Notes: a model not told the origin generated them from the sequence alone. DNA of 64,000 nucleotides from CAYNFH01 sp964396385 (GCA_964396385.1 CAYNFH010000003.1:1-64000); one strand, 5' to 3'. Positions 26,905-35,368 are shown, counted from the first letter of the stretch. A program made the numbers and translations.

Positions 26905-28605
26905 ATGAAACGTCGATTTCTGCTGCCCCTGGTTACTCTTCTCCTTCTGGACATTGTTGCTGCGATAGCCTGCCAAGCCCAGGCCATCAGGGTGAAGGTC
27001 AAAGCGGAGCCAGCCGCCGCCCAGTTGGGCGCGCAGGTGACTGTCAAGGCGAGGGTGGCCTTGGACACACCAGCCGCCGAGCCGCTTGCGAAGGCCAGGG
27101 TTTACTTCTACACGGACATAAATCCCCGTACCGGCGCTCCAATGGGCACGCCGAAAGCTATGGTCGTCGCCGATTCCAACGGAGTGGCCACTGCGTCCTT
27201 CAGCATGCCCAAGCCGGTTTATGCTCCAACCGCGAATGCGCTGCGCAACATGGCTCCGACCGAGATACCGCTCGTGGCGGAATACCCCGGAGATGGCCGC
27301 TCCATACTTCCCGCCAGGGACCGCACCGACATCAGCGTGCTGAAGCAGGATACGTTCATGGGGCTGCGTTTGACCAAGATGGACGCGAAGACCGCCTCCT
27401 TTGAGGTCACTCTCAACGCACAACATATCGGACCTATCTACAGTTTCAAGTGTAGTGTGTCCGCCGGAGCGAAAACGTTTAAGGTACAGGGCCAGGATAA
27501 GGTTTACAGGGCTGTTTTCGACCTCCCAACCCCACCGGCGACGAGCCCCATCTCACTCACGATCAGCTTTGCTGGGAGCCCGGACTACAATCCGGTGAGC
27601 GTAACGCGGAGTTTCAACGGCAGGGCGAACTGCTTTCTCACGGTCGGCCTTTACGGCCGGCCGGGACGCAAAGCGTACGGGGAATTCTGGTTAAACACCG
27701 AGATGGGGCAGCCCACCGCTGTGGGGCTGAACGGCAGCGCGAGCCCGCTCAGCGGTAAGCCCGTCACCGTAACCGGCCTCGGATCCGCGTCCTACACGGG
27801 ATACACGGATTCGACAGGTTGGGCCCGGATAGGTGCGCCCATGCCACCCGGCGTCAAGGCTGGAGACACGGTACCCTGCACCGTACACTTCGACGGCGAC
27901 GCGCAATACAACCCGGTCAGCGCCAATGCCCGAGTCCTAGTAGGAGATTACAAGTACCGCGCAGCCATCGCTTCCAATGGCGACATCTTCGCAAAGCCCG
28001 GAACGCAGATCCGTCTGCATTTTGCTCTCACGGGCGAGCCCGATTCGAAAGGCCATCTGGAGCCACTGCCTGGAAGAACGTTGACCGTAAAGGTCTCGAA
28101 GCCCATCAACTTTGAGGATTACGCAGAGATCGCCCACTTCTCGCTCGCCACCGATGCGGCTGGCAGCGCGACTGTCCCGTTCACCATCCCGATGGACCTC
28201 CAACCGGGCGGAAACCTCGCCTACGAGGCGAGCTGGCCCGGTGATAGCGACCTGGACAAGGCGCTCGCGCTCCATGCCGTCTATCTCCAGAAGTTCGACT
28301 CGCAGATCGTAACGGACGGGCTGTTCCTGTCGTTGGCGCGCAAGACCCTGGAGGGCACGATCAAGATACTTCACGATGGGCCTCAAAACGCCCCGGACTC
28401 CGGAATCATCCTGGTCTCAGGACCCAACTGCGCAGGATTGGAATACGCCAAGGATGTGAAACCCGGTGGGAAGGTTCAGATACCGCTGACGGAATTCCCG
28501 ACGGGTCTCAAGGCGGGGGACACCTTCAAGTTCTGCGAGATCGAATACGAAGGTAAAGATACGTACAACCGGGCGCAGGTTCTGATAAAGGTTCCCGTGA
28601 GGTAG
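26905..28605 (+). CDS. Secreted Ig-like repeat protein
   Basis: From ATG 26905 the product is 566 residues with a signal peptide (FLLPLVTLLLLDIVAAIACQ). It contains four to five Ig-like/Big-type beta-sandwich repeats with recurring motifs: DSNGVATASFSMP, TDSTGWARIGAPMPPGVKAG and TDAAGSATVPFTIPMDLQPG for the linker strand, and VAEYPGDG/HFDGDAQYNPVSANA for the closing strand. Bacterial Ig-like chains of this kind are structural or adhesive envelope proteins. There is no sortase, autotransporter or anchoring signal. It has its own consensus promoter and a terminator hairpin. Confidence 0.82.
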   Translation: MKRRFLLPLVTLLLLDIVAAIACQAQAIRVKVKAEPAAAQLGAQVTVKARVALDTPAAEPLAKARVYFYTDINPRTGAPMGTPKAMVVADSNGVATASFSMPKPVYAPTANALRNMAPTEIPLVAEYPGDGRSILPARDRTDISVLKQDTFMGLRLTKMDAKTASFEVTLNAQHIGPIYSFKCSVSAGAKTFKVQGQDKVYRAVFDLPTPPATSPISLTISFAGSPDYNPVSVTRSFNGRANCFLTVGLYGRPGRKAYGEFWLNTEMGQPTAVGLNGSASPLSGKPVTVTGLGSASYTGYTDSTGWARIGAPMPPGVKAGDTVPCTVHFDGDAQYNPVSANARVLVGDYKYRAAIASNGDIFAKPGTQIRLHFALTGEPDSKGHLEPLPGRTLTVKVSKPINFEDYAEIAHFSLATDAAGSATVPFTIPMDLQPGGNLAYEASWPGDSDLDKALALHAVYLQKFDSQIVTDGLFLSLARKTLEGTIKILHDGPQNAPDSGIILVSGPNCAGLEYAKDVKPGGKVQIPLTEFPTGLKAGDTFKFCEIEYEGKDTYNRAQVLIKVPVR

Positions 28606-28667
28606 CCGACCACAGCCTGGATTCGGCTTTTCGATTCCGGAGAAGACAGATAATATCCCGGTGAAAT

Positions 28668-28695
28668 AGGCTGGGTGGTAACCCCCACCCAGCCT
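28668..28695 (+). terminator. Hairpin after the Ig-like gene
   Basis: AGGCTGGGTGG (28668-28678) pairs with CCACCCAGCCT (28685-28695) around a 6-nt loop, 63 bp past the stop. Confidence 0.65.
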
Positions 28696-28713
28696 CGCGC
28701 CTCTCGCCTCCCT

Positions 28714-28750
28714 CCTACTGACTACTGACTACCGACTACTGACTACTGAG
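28714..28750. repeat. Heptamer repeat GACTACT x4
   Basis: GACTACT-GACTACC-GACTACT-GACTACT-GAG, preceded by CCTACT. It is a clean example of the 7-bp repeat class, just upstream of the nested inverted repeats. Confidence 0.85.
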
Positions 28751-28756
28751 TCACGG

Positions 28757-28877
28757 GCAGCCCACGTAGTTGCCCCGCTCCCCTACCAGCCCCCAGAAGC
28801 TGAGCCGGCCGTTTAAGGGCGAGCGGATGGTTCCATGGCAGCTAGCCCCTTAAACGGTTAAGATTTCCGTGGGCTGC
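28757..28877. repeat. Nested inverted repeats upstream of BlaI-like regulator
   Basis: Outer arms GCAGCCCACG (28757-28766) and CGTGGGCTGC (28868-28877) enclose inner arms CCGTTTAAGGG (28809-28819) and CCCTTAAACGG (28847-28857). All are perfect. The 121-bp unit could be a structured leader, a small mobile element or an operator pair for the repressor at 28946. Confidence 0.7.
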
Positions 28878-28945
28878 TTTGTTGTTCCTCTGGTTTGGGT
28901 AAGATGGGAGAGAGTAGGACGTACTATTCCGTATGAGGTGTCGGA

Positions 28946-29329
28946 ATGCCTAGACCCCCCCTAGGAGAGCAGCAGCTAGACCTGCTCCGCTTCGTCAGCG
29001 AGCACTCCCCCATCACCGCCCGCGAAGTGGCGGAACAGTATGGTGAGCCCAACGGGCTCGCCCGCACCACCGTCGTGACGGTCCTGGAGAAACTGAGGCA
29101 GAAAGGGTATCTCACTCGGGCCCAGGTAGACGGCGTCTACCAGTACTCCCCTGCTTCGGGTCCCGCCATGTGGCAGGACGTGATCCACCAGTTCGTGGAG
29201 CGCACGCTCGGCGGCCGCCTCGGCCCCTTCGTCGCCTACCTCACCAACCAGAATAACCTCACGCCGGAGGAGATTCAGGAGCTGGAGGAGCTGGTCAAGA
29301 AGGCGAAGCAGCAGAACCAGGACAAATAG
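28946..29329 (+). CDS. BlaI/MecI/CopY-family transcriptional repressor
   Basis: The 127-residue winged-helix protein has LGEQQLDLLRFVSEHSPITA and LARTTVVTVLEKLRQKGYL (recognition helix, residues ~35-55), then RAQVDGVYQYSP for the wing. The helical C-terminal dimerisation segment ends in a Lys/Gln-rich tail. Family members repress beta-lactamase, copper-export or similar operons and are inactivated by a BlaR1/MecR1 protease or a ligand. No such partner is nearby, so it may regulate itself or a distant gene. Confidence 0.88.
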   Translation: MPRPPLGEQQLDLLRFVSEHSPITAREVAEQYGEPNGLARTTVVTVLEKLRQKGYLTRAQVDGVYQYSPASGPAMWQDVIHQFVERTLGGRLGPFVAYLTNQNNLTPEEIQELEELVKKAKQQNQDK

Positions 29330-29494
29330 CCCTCCACGCCCCACTCACGGACTTCGGCCTGACACCGTCCCTGCGCGTCATCCCCAGCTTAGCGATGGAT
29401 CTCTTCTGAAAATGCCTGACCTCCGGTCACACCGGCGGAGGCGCTGCGGCGGCGGCTAGAGATGGCAGGCGTGCGGGTACACAGTGGCTGCAGT

Positions 29495-29779
29495 CTATGC
29501 CGCGAGCTGGAGACTCACCGTCCTGCCGAGCCGCGTCTCCAGAGTGATGAGCGTCTCTAGGCTGAACTTCTCCCACCGGCCGTGAACCAAGTCTGAGAAG
29601 CGCGAGCGAGTGATGCCGAGTCTGTCGACCGCCTCGGCCGAATTCATACCGGTCGACTGGATGAACTCACGAAGGTCGCTCAGCAGCATGGCCCTCATCT
29701 GAAGGATGGATGCTTCTTCCGGGCCAAACCCGAGGTCCGCAAAGACGTTGCCGCTGCTCTCGTGGATGGGTTCGTCCAC
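29495..29779 (-). CDS. XRE-family antitoxin (HigA, Gp49-partner type)
   Basis: The 94-residue protein has a helix-turn-helix in SAEAVDRLGITRSRFSDLVH (residues ~47-66) and the tail SLETLITLETRLGRTVSLQL typical of the antitoxin paired with Gp49-like HigB toxins. Only a C-terminal remnant of that toxin survives directly upstream. It is therefore an orphan antitoxin or a leftover of a broken module. Confidence 0.8.
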   Translation of the reverse strand: MDEPIHESSGNVFADLGFGPEEASILQMRAMLLSDLREFIQSTGMNSAEAVDRLGITRSRFSDLVHGRWEKFSLETLITLETRLGRTVSLQLAA

Positions 29780-29896
29780 CTATCTTTCCCCTATCTGACG
29801 GTACCGTTGCCGCGCCAAATCGATGTCTGATTGCCTGGTCCTGCGGGTCTTCTTCTGGAAAGAGTGCAGAACGTACACCGTGATATAATGGCCCAT
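29780..29896 (-). pseudogene. Truncated Gp49-like HigB toxin (C-terminal ~36 residues)
   Basis: GHYITVYVLHSFQKKTRRT, then SDIDLARQRYRQIGER, match the C-terminus of phage-derived Gp49-like/HigB toxins, which normally have ~110 residues. The frame abuts the HigA-type antitoxin start. Upstream the similarity stops exactly where the divergent intact higBA pair begins, so insertion or recombination there removed the N-terminal two thirds. Confidence 0.75.
29881..29889 (+). promoter_or_regulatory. Extended -10 promoter of higBA (leaderless?)
   Basis: TGA-TATAAT ends five bases before ATG 29895, implying a leaderless or nearly leaderless transcript. The element lies inside the truncated toxin remnant on the other strand. 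Confidence 0.6.
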
Positions 29897-30188
29897 GCAC
29901 GTGATCGCCAGGCGGACGCTCCGCGAGTTCTGGGAGCGGCATACGGACGCGGAGGACGCGCTCACTGCCTGGTATCAGGACGCCTCTAGGGCAACCTGGC
30001 GGACGCCTGATGACATCCGCGCCTTATATGCAACGGCCAGTTTCGTGCCTAACAACCGGGTCGTCTTCAACATTCGCGGGAATTCGTACCGTCTGGTCGT
30101 ACACGTGGTGTATCGCACGGGACGCGTGTATGTCCGGTTCGTGGGCACGCACGCGGAATACGACCGAATCGACGCCGAGACCGTTTGA
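29895..30188 (+). CDS. higB: HigB-type mRNA interferase toxin
   Basis: The 97-residue product (MHVIARRTLREFWERHTDAE) matches the COG4680 HigB family. It has the RelE-like fold signatures TWRTPDDIRALYATASFVPN, RVVFNIRGNSYRLVVHVVY and VRFVGTHAEYDRIDAE. It is expected to cleave mRNA on the ribosome. Toxin-first order with the antitoxin 12 bp downstream is the normal hig arrangement. Confidence 0.92.
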   Translation: MHVIARRTLREFWERHTDAEDALTAWYQDASRATWRTPDDIRALYATASFVPNNRVVFNIRGNSYRLVVHVVYRTGRVYVRFVGTHAEYDRIDAETV

Positions 30189-30200
30189 CGGATAGGAACT

Positions 30201-30593
30201 ATGGACATTCGGCCCCTAAGGACAGAGGCAGACTACTCTGCGGCGCTGGAGGAGATCGGACGGTTGCTCAGACATGAACCGCAGCCTGGAACGCCTGAAG
30301 ACGACCGCCTGGAGGTTCTCTCCATTCTGGTGGAAGCCTATGAGAATCGAAGCTGCCCCATGCCTCTGCCCTCACCCATCGGCGCTATCGCGTACTACAT
30401 GGAGAGCCGCGGGCTCACGCGGAAGGACCTGGAGCAGTACATCGGCGGCCGAGGACGAGTAACCGAGGTCCTGAACCGGAAGCGGCCTCTCACCATGCAG
30501 ATGGTACGCCGGCTGCACCAGGGACTCGGCATCCCCGCTGATGTTCTCATCCAGCCTTACCCGCTGGATACTGAGCCGGCAAAGGCCGCCTGA
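30201..30593 (+). CDS. higA: HigA-type antitoxin
   Basis: The 130-residue COG5499 antitoxin has an N-terminal toxin-binding helical region (IRPLRTEADYSAALEEIGRL). Its C-terminal XRE helix-turn-helix is IAYYMESRGLTRKDLEQYIG, then GRVTEVLNRKRPLTMQMVRR. It neutralises HigB and represses the operon promoter. Confidence 0.92.
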   Translation: MDIRPLRTEADYSAALEEIGRLLRHEPQPGTPEDDRLEVLSILVEAYENRSCPMPLPSPIGAIAYYMESRGLTRKDLEQYIGGRGRVTEVLNRKRPLTMQMVRRLHQGLGIPADVLIQPYPLDTEPAKAA

Positions 30594-30903
30594 ACACTGC
30601 TCTCGCTGCCGTCAGAGAACCGGTCGGATGACTGAGCTCCGCCGGCAGGCCCCTATTCCCAGCTATGCCGCGCCGAAGCCGGCTCTAGCGCACTCATGGA
30701 TCCAGCCGCCGGTCCGCCCTGGAGACCCTTCGGCGAAATCTGCACCCTTTTTGCGCTTATTGCGCTTTCTGCGCAAGACCGGAGTCCTGCCCCTCTTGAG
30801 CTTGGGACGGGTGGTGCCCCCTTATAGCGCTTTCCGCGCTTTTCGCGCAATCTCCACCCATTACCCCGCAGACGCCTGCGCCGTGCTGTTGGAGAGGCAG
30901 ATC

Positions 30904-30943
30904 CGAATTTGGCGCGGCCGCGCCAAATTCGAGACAATGTCTC
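30904..30943. repeat. AATTTG palindrome (28 bp) fused to a GAGACA-A-TGTCTC palindrome
   Basis: 30904-30931 is a perfect 28-bp palindrome whose half-site is CGAATTTGGCGCGG. Sharing its last base, 30931-30943 is GAGACAATGTCTC, the complement of the core found at 44484 and 44897. Confidence 0.9.
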
Positions 30944-30982
30944 ACTCTGACCGCCCGCCGCCTCCGCACTCGAACACATGCC

Positions 30983-31010
30983 GTCTGTGGTCTGTGGTCT
31001 ATGGTCTGTA
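30983..31010. repeat. Heptamer repeat TGTGGTC
   Basis: TCTGTGG-TCTGTGG-TCTATGG-TCTGTA uses the same unit as the repeat pair at 1487-1706. Confidence 0.8.
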
Positions 31011-31022
31011 CCGCCACAAGAT

Positions 31023-31064
31023 CTCGTAGGAATCCCGCCTCGCTCGAACGCTCGCCCTCAAAGA
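31023..31064 (-). repeat. 42-bp dispersed repeat, copy 1
   Basis: The reverse complement shares ~36 of 42 bases with 44539-44580, including the uninterrupted core AGCGTTCGAGCGAGGCGGGA. Both copies sit in palindrome-rich gaps. Confidence 0.75.
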
Positions 31065-31093
31065 GGCACGGGAGTGACTCGGCGCGGACGCGG

Positions 31094-31120
31094 CAATTTG
31101 ACACGCCGCGTGTCAAATTG
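31094..31120. repeat. AATTTG palindrome (13-bp arms)
   Basis: CAATTTGACACGC (31094-31106) and its exact complement (31108-31120) flank a single central C. Confidence 0.9.
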
Positions 31121-31144
31121 GGGCAGAACCCTCCTCCATAGTCG

Positions 31145-31182
31145 CCACCGCCCCGACTCGGCGCGCCGAGTCGGGGCGGTGG
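31145..31182. repeat. Perfect 38-bp palindrome
   Basis: The half-site CCACCGCCCCGACTCGGCG is followed immediately by its exact complement. It lies 21 bp before the convergent lipoprotein gene stop, so it may serve as a terminator, but it has no loop or U-tract. Confidence 0.9.
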
Positions 31183-31202
31183 ACCGCGCAAGACCGGACG
31201 GC

Positions 31203-32294
31203 TTACTGGATCTCGACCCGCTTGGCCGTGAGGGTCATCGTCGAGAGGTCCAGCGTCCCGACCACCTCCACGGTCTCGCCGGTGGAGATGTCCGCGAAGC
31301 TGGCGCTATGATGATGGCCCCGATGGAACACCGTGTGCGCGTCCGTCACCACCGTAATCGTCCCGGAGTTCGGAGCGAAGTGGTCCGCATCCTGGAGCGT
31401 GAGCTGGAAGCTGGAGTGGGTGGTATCCACCGTTCCAACGGTACCTCTGGCGCCGACGAAGTGCATGCCGTTGTCCGAGTCGGAGTCGTTGTCCACGATG
31501 ATCCGGTCGGCGGTTACCACGTGTGAAGTGGTATCCACCGTGCCGCGCACCTCCACCTGCTGGCCGTTAGCGAGGGTCATGGACTGACCGCCGTGCTCGC
31601 CGAAGACCACCGTATCCGGCGTGAGCGCTACGTGCACGATGTGGCCGTTGCGCAGCGTCAGGTCGAAGCCGGAGCTGGTGAGGTTCGTGACCGTGCCGTG
31701 GAGCTCGGCGAACTTCTGCTTGGGCCCGAAGTGCGAGTTATCACCCTGGTGGATGCTCGGCTGGAGCTTGCCGCCCACGAGCTGGAACGCCGCCAGGTCG
31801 AAGTCCACCACCAGGTTGGAGAGCTGGCCGGACGCGACGGGAGTGGTGGCCACCAGCGTGATCTGCCGCTCGCCGTTGCCGATGTCCGTCCCGCCGGTTA
31901 CCTGCACGGTTTGCGGGGGCCCGCCGTTGCTGGGCACCAGCGTCACGTCGTCGCCAAGCGTCACGCGGACCTGGGTGTAGTTGGCCGCCGGCACGGTGAC
32001 GGTGGAGAGGAGCTGTGCCGCGCTGGACAGCGAGGCGATGTCGATCGGGGTGCCGTTCGGGTCGTCGGAGGCAAAGAGCGTTACCCAGTTCATTCCATCG
32101 GTGCTGGCCTCTATCTTGAAGAGGTCCACCCAGACCTGGCTGAACTGGTCGTTAAAGCTGTCGGTGACGAATACCCCCATCTCTCCCGATCCGCTTGTGG
32201 ACCCGCCGCCTCCGCCTCCGCCGCAGCCGCTCAGCGCGAGAGCCATGGAGAGGACTGTCGTTGCTACCATCAACGGGCGCCACGTAGTTCGCAT
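31203..32294 (-). CDS. Lipoprotein with DUF4382 and DUF5666-like domains
   Basis: The 363-residue product has a lipoprotein signal peptide (lipobox LSGC at residues ~21-24) followed by a glycine run. Next comes a DUF4382 domain (MGVFVTDSFNDQFSQVWVDL, residues ~39-190) and at least two DUF5666-type OB-like repeats (FAELHGTVTNLTSSGFDLTL and ARGTVGTVDTTHSSFQLTL). It is an envelope lipoprotein of unknown function. AAGGAAGGAG precedes ATG 32294. Confidence 0.85.
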   Translation of the reverse strand: MRTTWRPLMVATTVLSMALALSGCGGGGGGGSTSGSGEMGVFVTDSFNDQFSQVWVDLFKIEASTDGMNWVTLFASDDPNGTPIDIASLSSAAQLLSTVTVPAANYTQVRVTLGDDVTLVPSNGGPPQTVQVTGGTDIGNGERQITLVATTPVASGQLSNLVVDFDLAAFQLVGGKLQPSIHQGDNSHFGPKQKFAELHGTVTNLTSSGFDLTLRNGHIVHVALTPDTVVFGEHGGQSMTLANGQQVEVRGTVDTTSHVVTADRIIVDNDSDSDNGMHFVGARGTVGTVDTTHSSFQLTLQDADHFAPNSGTITVVTDAHTVFHRGHHHSASFADISTGETVEVVGTLDLSTMTLTAKRVEIQ

Positions 32295-32447
32295 AGAAGA
32301 TCTGCTCCTTCCTTACAGTGGTACATGTGGCACACGAACGCGGACAGCAGGGGCGGAATCGCTGCCTCACCTGACTCTGACGGCTCGCCGCACATAGTGT
32401 TCCATGCCCAGCCTCTTCCGCAGCCCGAAGGGGTTCCCCTCCAATAG

Positions 32448-32467
32448 CACCGGGCTTCAGCCCGGTG
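32448..32467. terminator. CACCGGGCT-TC-AGCCCGGTG hairpin
   Basis: A 9-bp perfect stem with a 2-nt spacer lies 15 bp past the stop of the permease gene. There is no U-tract. It may be a terminator or a dispersed hairpin repeat. Confidence 0.5.
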
Positions 32468-32481
32468 AGGGCCACTGGCGG

Positions 32482-34464
32482 CTATCCAAACCAAACAGGA
32501 TACGCCTGCGCCCCTTCCTGCCACCAGGCGCCGATAAGCCCCCACACGGCGCCGGCCACGAAGAAGTGGCCCAGCGCAAAGCCCAGAAAGGCGGGCACGG
32601 CACGGCGGTAGAGCGGCATACCGCCCCAACGGAGGATGGCGGTCTTGGCGATCCAGGTCAGGAAAAACGACCACCACACGGTCCCGCCAAAGGCCGTGGC
32701 CACCGCATAGCCGACCGGATGCAGCGGGAAGCTCACAAACGCGCTCCGGAGCAGGAGCAGCGCCGCGGCCAGGAGCGCTCCGAAGATGGAGGCGCCGGTA
32801 CGGTATAGGTCCGGAAGCGCGGGGGCGGTCGGGGCATTGACCACGTCCGTGTACTCCGGAATGGAGAGCCACGTGCCCCAGATGCCGCCGCGCAGGTTCT
32901 GCGCCCCGTATCGATAGTATGGGTCCAGGTGGTAGTAGTAGGCGACCACCAGCCCCACCAGGCAGGCCAGCACCATGACGGCGCATATCTGCCTCCGCCC
33001 GATGCGCGCCTCCTCCGCTATCTTGAGGCTCTCGATCTGGTAGCCGATGGCGCTGGGGAAGTATCCGCGCGCCAGCACGGTGAGCATGGCGAAGATCACC
33101 AGAGTGGTGGGAATCTTCCCGCCTAGGAACGGCGCGACCCCCAGCGTGTAGAGCAGGATCTTCTTCTGCTGGTAGAACGGGAACAGCCAGATAAGCGGTA
33201 CGCCGGCCGCCGCCCGGATGCGCGCGACTACCAGCGCGGTGAGGAGCACGATCGCCAGGTAGGCTACCGGCACCCAGGGCTTCATGCCCGCCGCTATGCA
33301 GAACCAGCAGAGGAAGACGAAGCTGCCCACGAGCCCCGGCAGCGCCCAGCGTGGGATGCCCTCTACGCGCTCCGCCGGCCGCCAAAGTGAGCGGAGCGAA
33401 CGCGCGATGTCGGCCCGCACCTGCCAGAGCGACCAGACGCCGAGCAGCAGGAACGCTCCAATGCTCTGCTGCTGCTCGAACGGCGCACCTGGAATGTCGA
33501 AGGCGTAGGCGGACGCCAGCAGAGCCTCCGCTTTCGAGACCACGAAGAAGAACCACATGGAGAACAGGATCTCGGAGGGCACCAGGAAGCCGAAGCCTAT
33601 CAGCTCCGGCCGGTACCAGAGCTCCAGCGGCTGGAGCACCTTGAAGTTCGAGTTCTCCAGCATGGGGCTGAGGTCCAGCAGCTTCCCGGGCGCGGGCATA
33701 CCGGGAAACATGCCCTGGAGCATGTTGATCACATTGTAGACCGCCGCCAGGGCGAAGCCGCCCCACATCCAGGGGTCCCGCAGAAAGGCCGGGGCGGACT
33801 GGCGGCCACTGGCGGCGGTGATCTCCAGCGGCAGCTCCACAATGGGGAAGGTAAGGCGCTCCTCGTGGATCCAGCGTCGACGCACCAGCAGCATCATGCA
33901 GAGCATGCAGACCCAGAGCGCCAGAAAGAAGGCGGTCCAGGCGGCCATCGGGACCAGCCAGAGGCGCCACGGCACCGCGCCGGTGGGGCTGCGCACGTAC
34001 AGGTCGTGGATCGCCTTCGGATCCTTCACTACGAGCCAGTTGGGGAAGGCCGGCCAGAGGGACGCGAAGTCGTTGGAGGCGGTGGCAAAGTAGAACGGGG
34101 CGGTGATGAGCGAGAGCCAGAAGCGCGCCACCCCCACCCCCAGCATGGTAATGGCGATGGCGATGAAGCAGTAGATGGTGAGCATCTCCGCCCGCGTCAG
34201 CGCGAGTCGGGCGGCCGCGCGGCGAAGCAGCGGATTGAGCAGCACCAGCGCCATGAGCACGGCGATGGCCGGGATCGGCGGAACGCTCTCCGTGATCTGG
34301 GTGGAGAGCACCACGATCTCCGCCTGCCGCACCCAGACCCCGCAGGCGACGGTGAGGACGATGGCTATAAGAACGGAGCGCGCCGTGACGCGCCCCTCGC
34401 CGCGCTCCACCGGCTCGGGGACTGTGCTCTGCTCTTCGCCGGGTGACACGCGCGGCAGCGCCAT
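32482..34464 (-). CDS. Large polytopic membrane protein, DUF6785-like
   Basis: The 660-residue protein has about 14 hydrophobic helices. Recognisable blocks are LTRAEMLTIYCFIAIAITML, RRRWIHEERLTFPIVELPLE, FPGMPAPGKLLDLSPMLENS and GYQIESLKIAEEARIGRRQI. These match the DUF6785/6784 proteins abundant in Armatimonadota and Planctomycetota, distantly related to oligopeptide transporters. It could be a transporter, but nothing shows a substrate. It ends 20 bp from the adjacent aldo-keto reductase start region, so co-transcription is possible. Confidence 0.8.
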   Translation of the reverse strand: MALPRVSPGEEQSTVPEPVERGEGRVTARSVLIAIVLTVACGVWVRQAEIVVLSTQITESVPPIPAIAVLMALVLLNPLLRRAAARLALTRAEMLTIYCFIAIAITMLGVGVARFWLSLITAPFYFATASNDFASLWPAFPNWLVVKDPKAIHDLYVRSPTGAVPWRLWLVPMAAWTAFFLALWVCMLCMMLLVRRRWIHEERLTFPIVELPLEITAASGRQSAPAFLRDPWMWGGFALAAVYNVINMLQGMFPGMPAPGKLLDLSPMLENSNFKVLQPLELWYRPELIGFGFLVPSEILFSMWFFFVVSKAEALLASAYAFDIPGAPFEQQQSIGAFLLLGVWSLWQVRADIARSLRSLWRPAERVEGIPRWALPGLVGSFVFLCWFCIAAGMKPWVPVAYLAIVLLTALVVARIRAAAGVPLIWLFPFYQQKKILLYTLGVAPFLGGKIPTTLVIFAMLTVLARGYFPSAIGYQIESLKIAEEARIGRRQICAVMVLACLVGLVVAYYYHLDPYYRYGAQNLRGGIWGTWLSIPEYTDVVNAPTAPALPDLYRTGASIFGALLAAALLLLRSAFVSFPLHPVGYAVATAFGGTVWWSFFLTWIAKTAILRWGGMPLYRRAVPAFLGFALGHFFVAGAVWGLIGAWWQEGAQAYPVWFG

Positions 34465-34483
34465 CGGATTGCCTTCTCTCCGC

Positions 34484-35368
34484 CTACGGGTTCCTCAGCC
34501 CGTCCTCCCGGTACACGCCCGCGGCGGGCGGCGGCACCTGGGACAGGTCCAAAGCCGGCGTGAAGCTCTCCGCGAGCCGCACGTTTCGGTCCACCTCCTC
34601 CACGGTTCGCATGCCCACCAGGGCCACGTGCACGCGCGGGTCCGAGAGGACGAAGCGGAGGCAGACTTCGTTCGGGTCGCGCGCGGCGGGCCACTCCGGC
34701 GCCAGGTCTCGCAGGATGCGCTGAAGGATGCCGCTGGTGAGCGGCCGCATCACGGCGATGCCCATTCCAGCCTCGCTCGCCCTGGGCAGCGCGTGCTGAG
34801 ACGCCTGGTGGTTGAGCAGGTTGTACCGTAACTGCACCACGTCGAAAGCGCCGGAGGTGATGAGCGGGAGCGCGGTGAAGGGCTCCTCGCAGGTGAAGCC
34901 TATGAACCGGACCTTGCCCTGCTTCTTCAGCCGGACCAGCCCCTCGAGCGGAGCGCCCTCCAGGATGTGGCGCACGTGCGTCTCTGTGAACATGCCGCCG
35001 TGGAGCTGCGCCACGTCCACCGTCTCGCGCCGCAGCCGCCGGAGCGACTGCTCCACGCTGGAGACCACCTGCTCGGCGCCACCGGACCAGCCGCACTTGG
35101 TGGCCAGGGTGTACGGCTCGGTCACACCCTGGAGCGCTTCCCCCAGGACTGCCTCCGAGTTGCCGTTGCCGTAACCAGCCGCCGTATCGAAGTAGGTGAT
35201 GCCGGCTTCGAGCGCATGCCGGACGATCCGGACGGCGACCCGCCGCCCCTCCGCGCTGAACGGGTTCCATCCGGCGGCCTCATCCAGCGCGCCTAATGGG
35301 TACCCGCCGAAGCCCAGCCGCGTGACCGTCCGTCCCGTACGCCCGAAGGTAGTGAAGGGAAGAGACAT
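34484..35368 (-). CDS. Aldo/keto reductase (copy A)
   Basis: From ATG 35368 the product is 294 residues (MSLPFTTFGRTGRTVTRLGF). The AKR fold signatures are ITYFDTAAGYGNGNSEAVLG (catalytic Asp and Tyr), YTLATKCGW (Lys), DVAQLHGGMF with His, and a C-terminal NADPH loop ending VALVGMRTVEEVDRNV. It reduces aldehydes or ketones with NADPH; the substrate is unknown. The possible longer start at 35407 would read through a tandem repeat and is unlikely. Confidence 0.85.
   Translation of the reverse strand: MSLPFTTFGRTGRTVTRLGFGGYPLGALDEAAGWNPFSAEGRRVAVRIVRHALEAGITYFDTAAGYGNGNSEAVLGEALQGVTEPYTLATKCGWSGGAEQVVSSVEQSLRRLRRETVDVAQLHGGMFTETHVRHILEGAPLEGLVRLKKQGKVRFIGFTCEEPFTALPLITSGAFDVVQLRYNLLNHQASQHALPRASEAGMGIAVMRPLTSGILQRILRDLAPEWPAARDPNEVCLRFVLSDPRVHVALVGMRTVEEVDRNVRLAESFTPALDLSQVPPPAAGVYREDGLRNP

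Larger units (their letters stand above)
30594..31202. other. Gene-free 609-bp region rich in palindromes and short repeats
   Basis: No supportable gene is present. The region holds degenerate GCGCTTxx(T)GCGC repeats (~30753-30775 and ~30826-30850), a TGTGGTC heptamer block, a copy of a 42-bp dispersed repeat, and four palindromes listed separately. It lies between convergent genes ending at 30593 and 31203. Confidence 0.75.

Noticed and set aside
28946..29329. A classical bla regulatory cluster
   Set aside because: The BlaI-like protein has no BlaR1/MecR1 protease or beta-lactamase gene next to it.
32270..33970. A 566-residue minus-strand open frame in another register of the permease gene
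   Set aside because: Arg/Gly/Pro-rich sequence typical of a shifted frame; the DUF6785-like frame has proper transmembrane helices.
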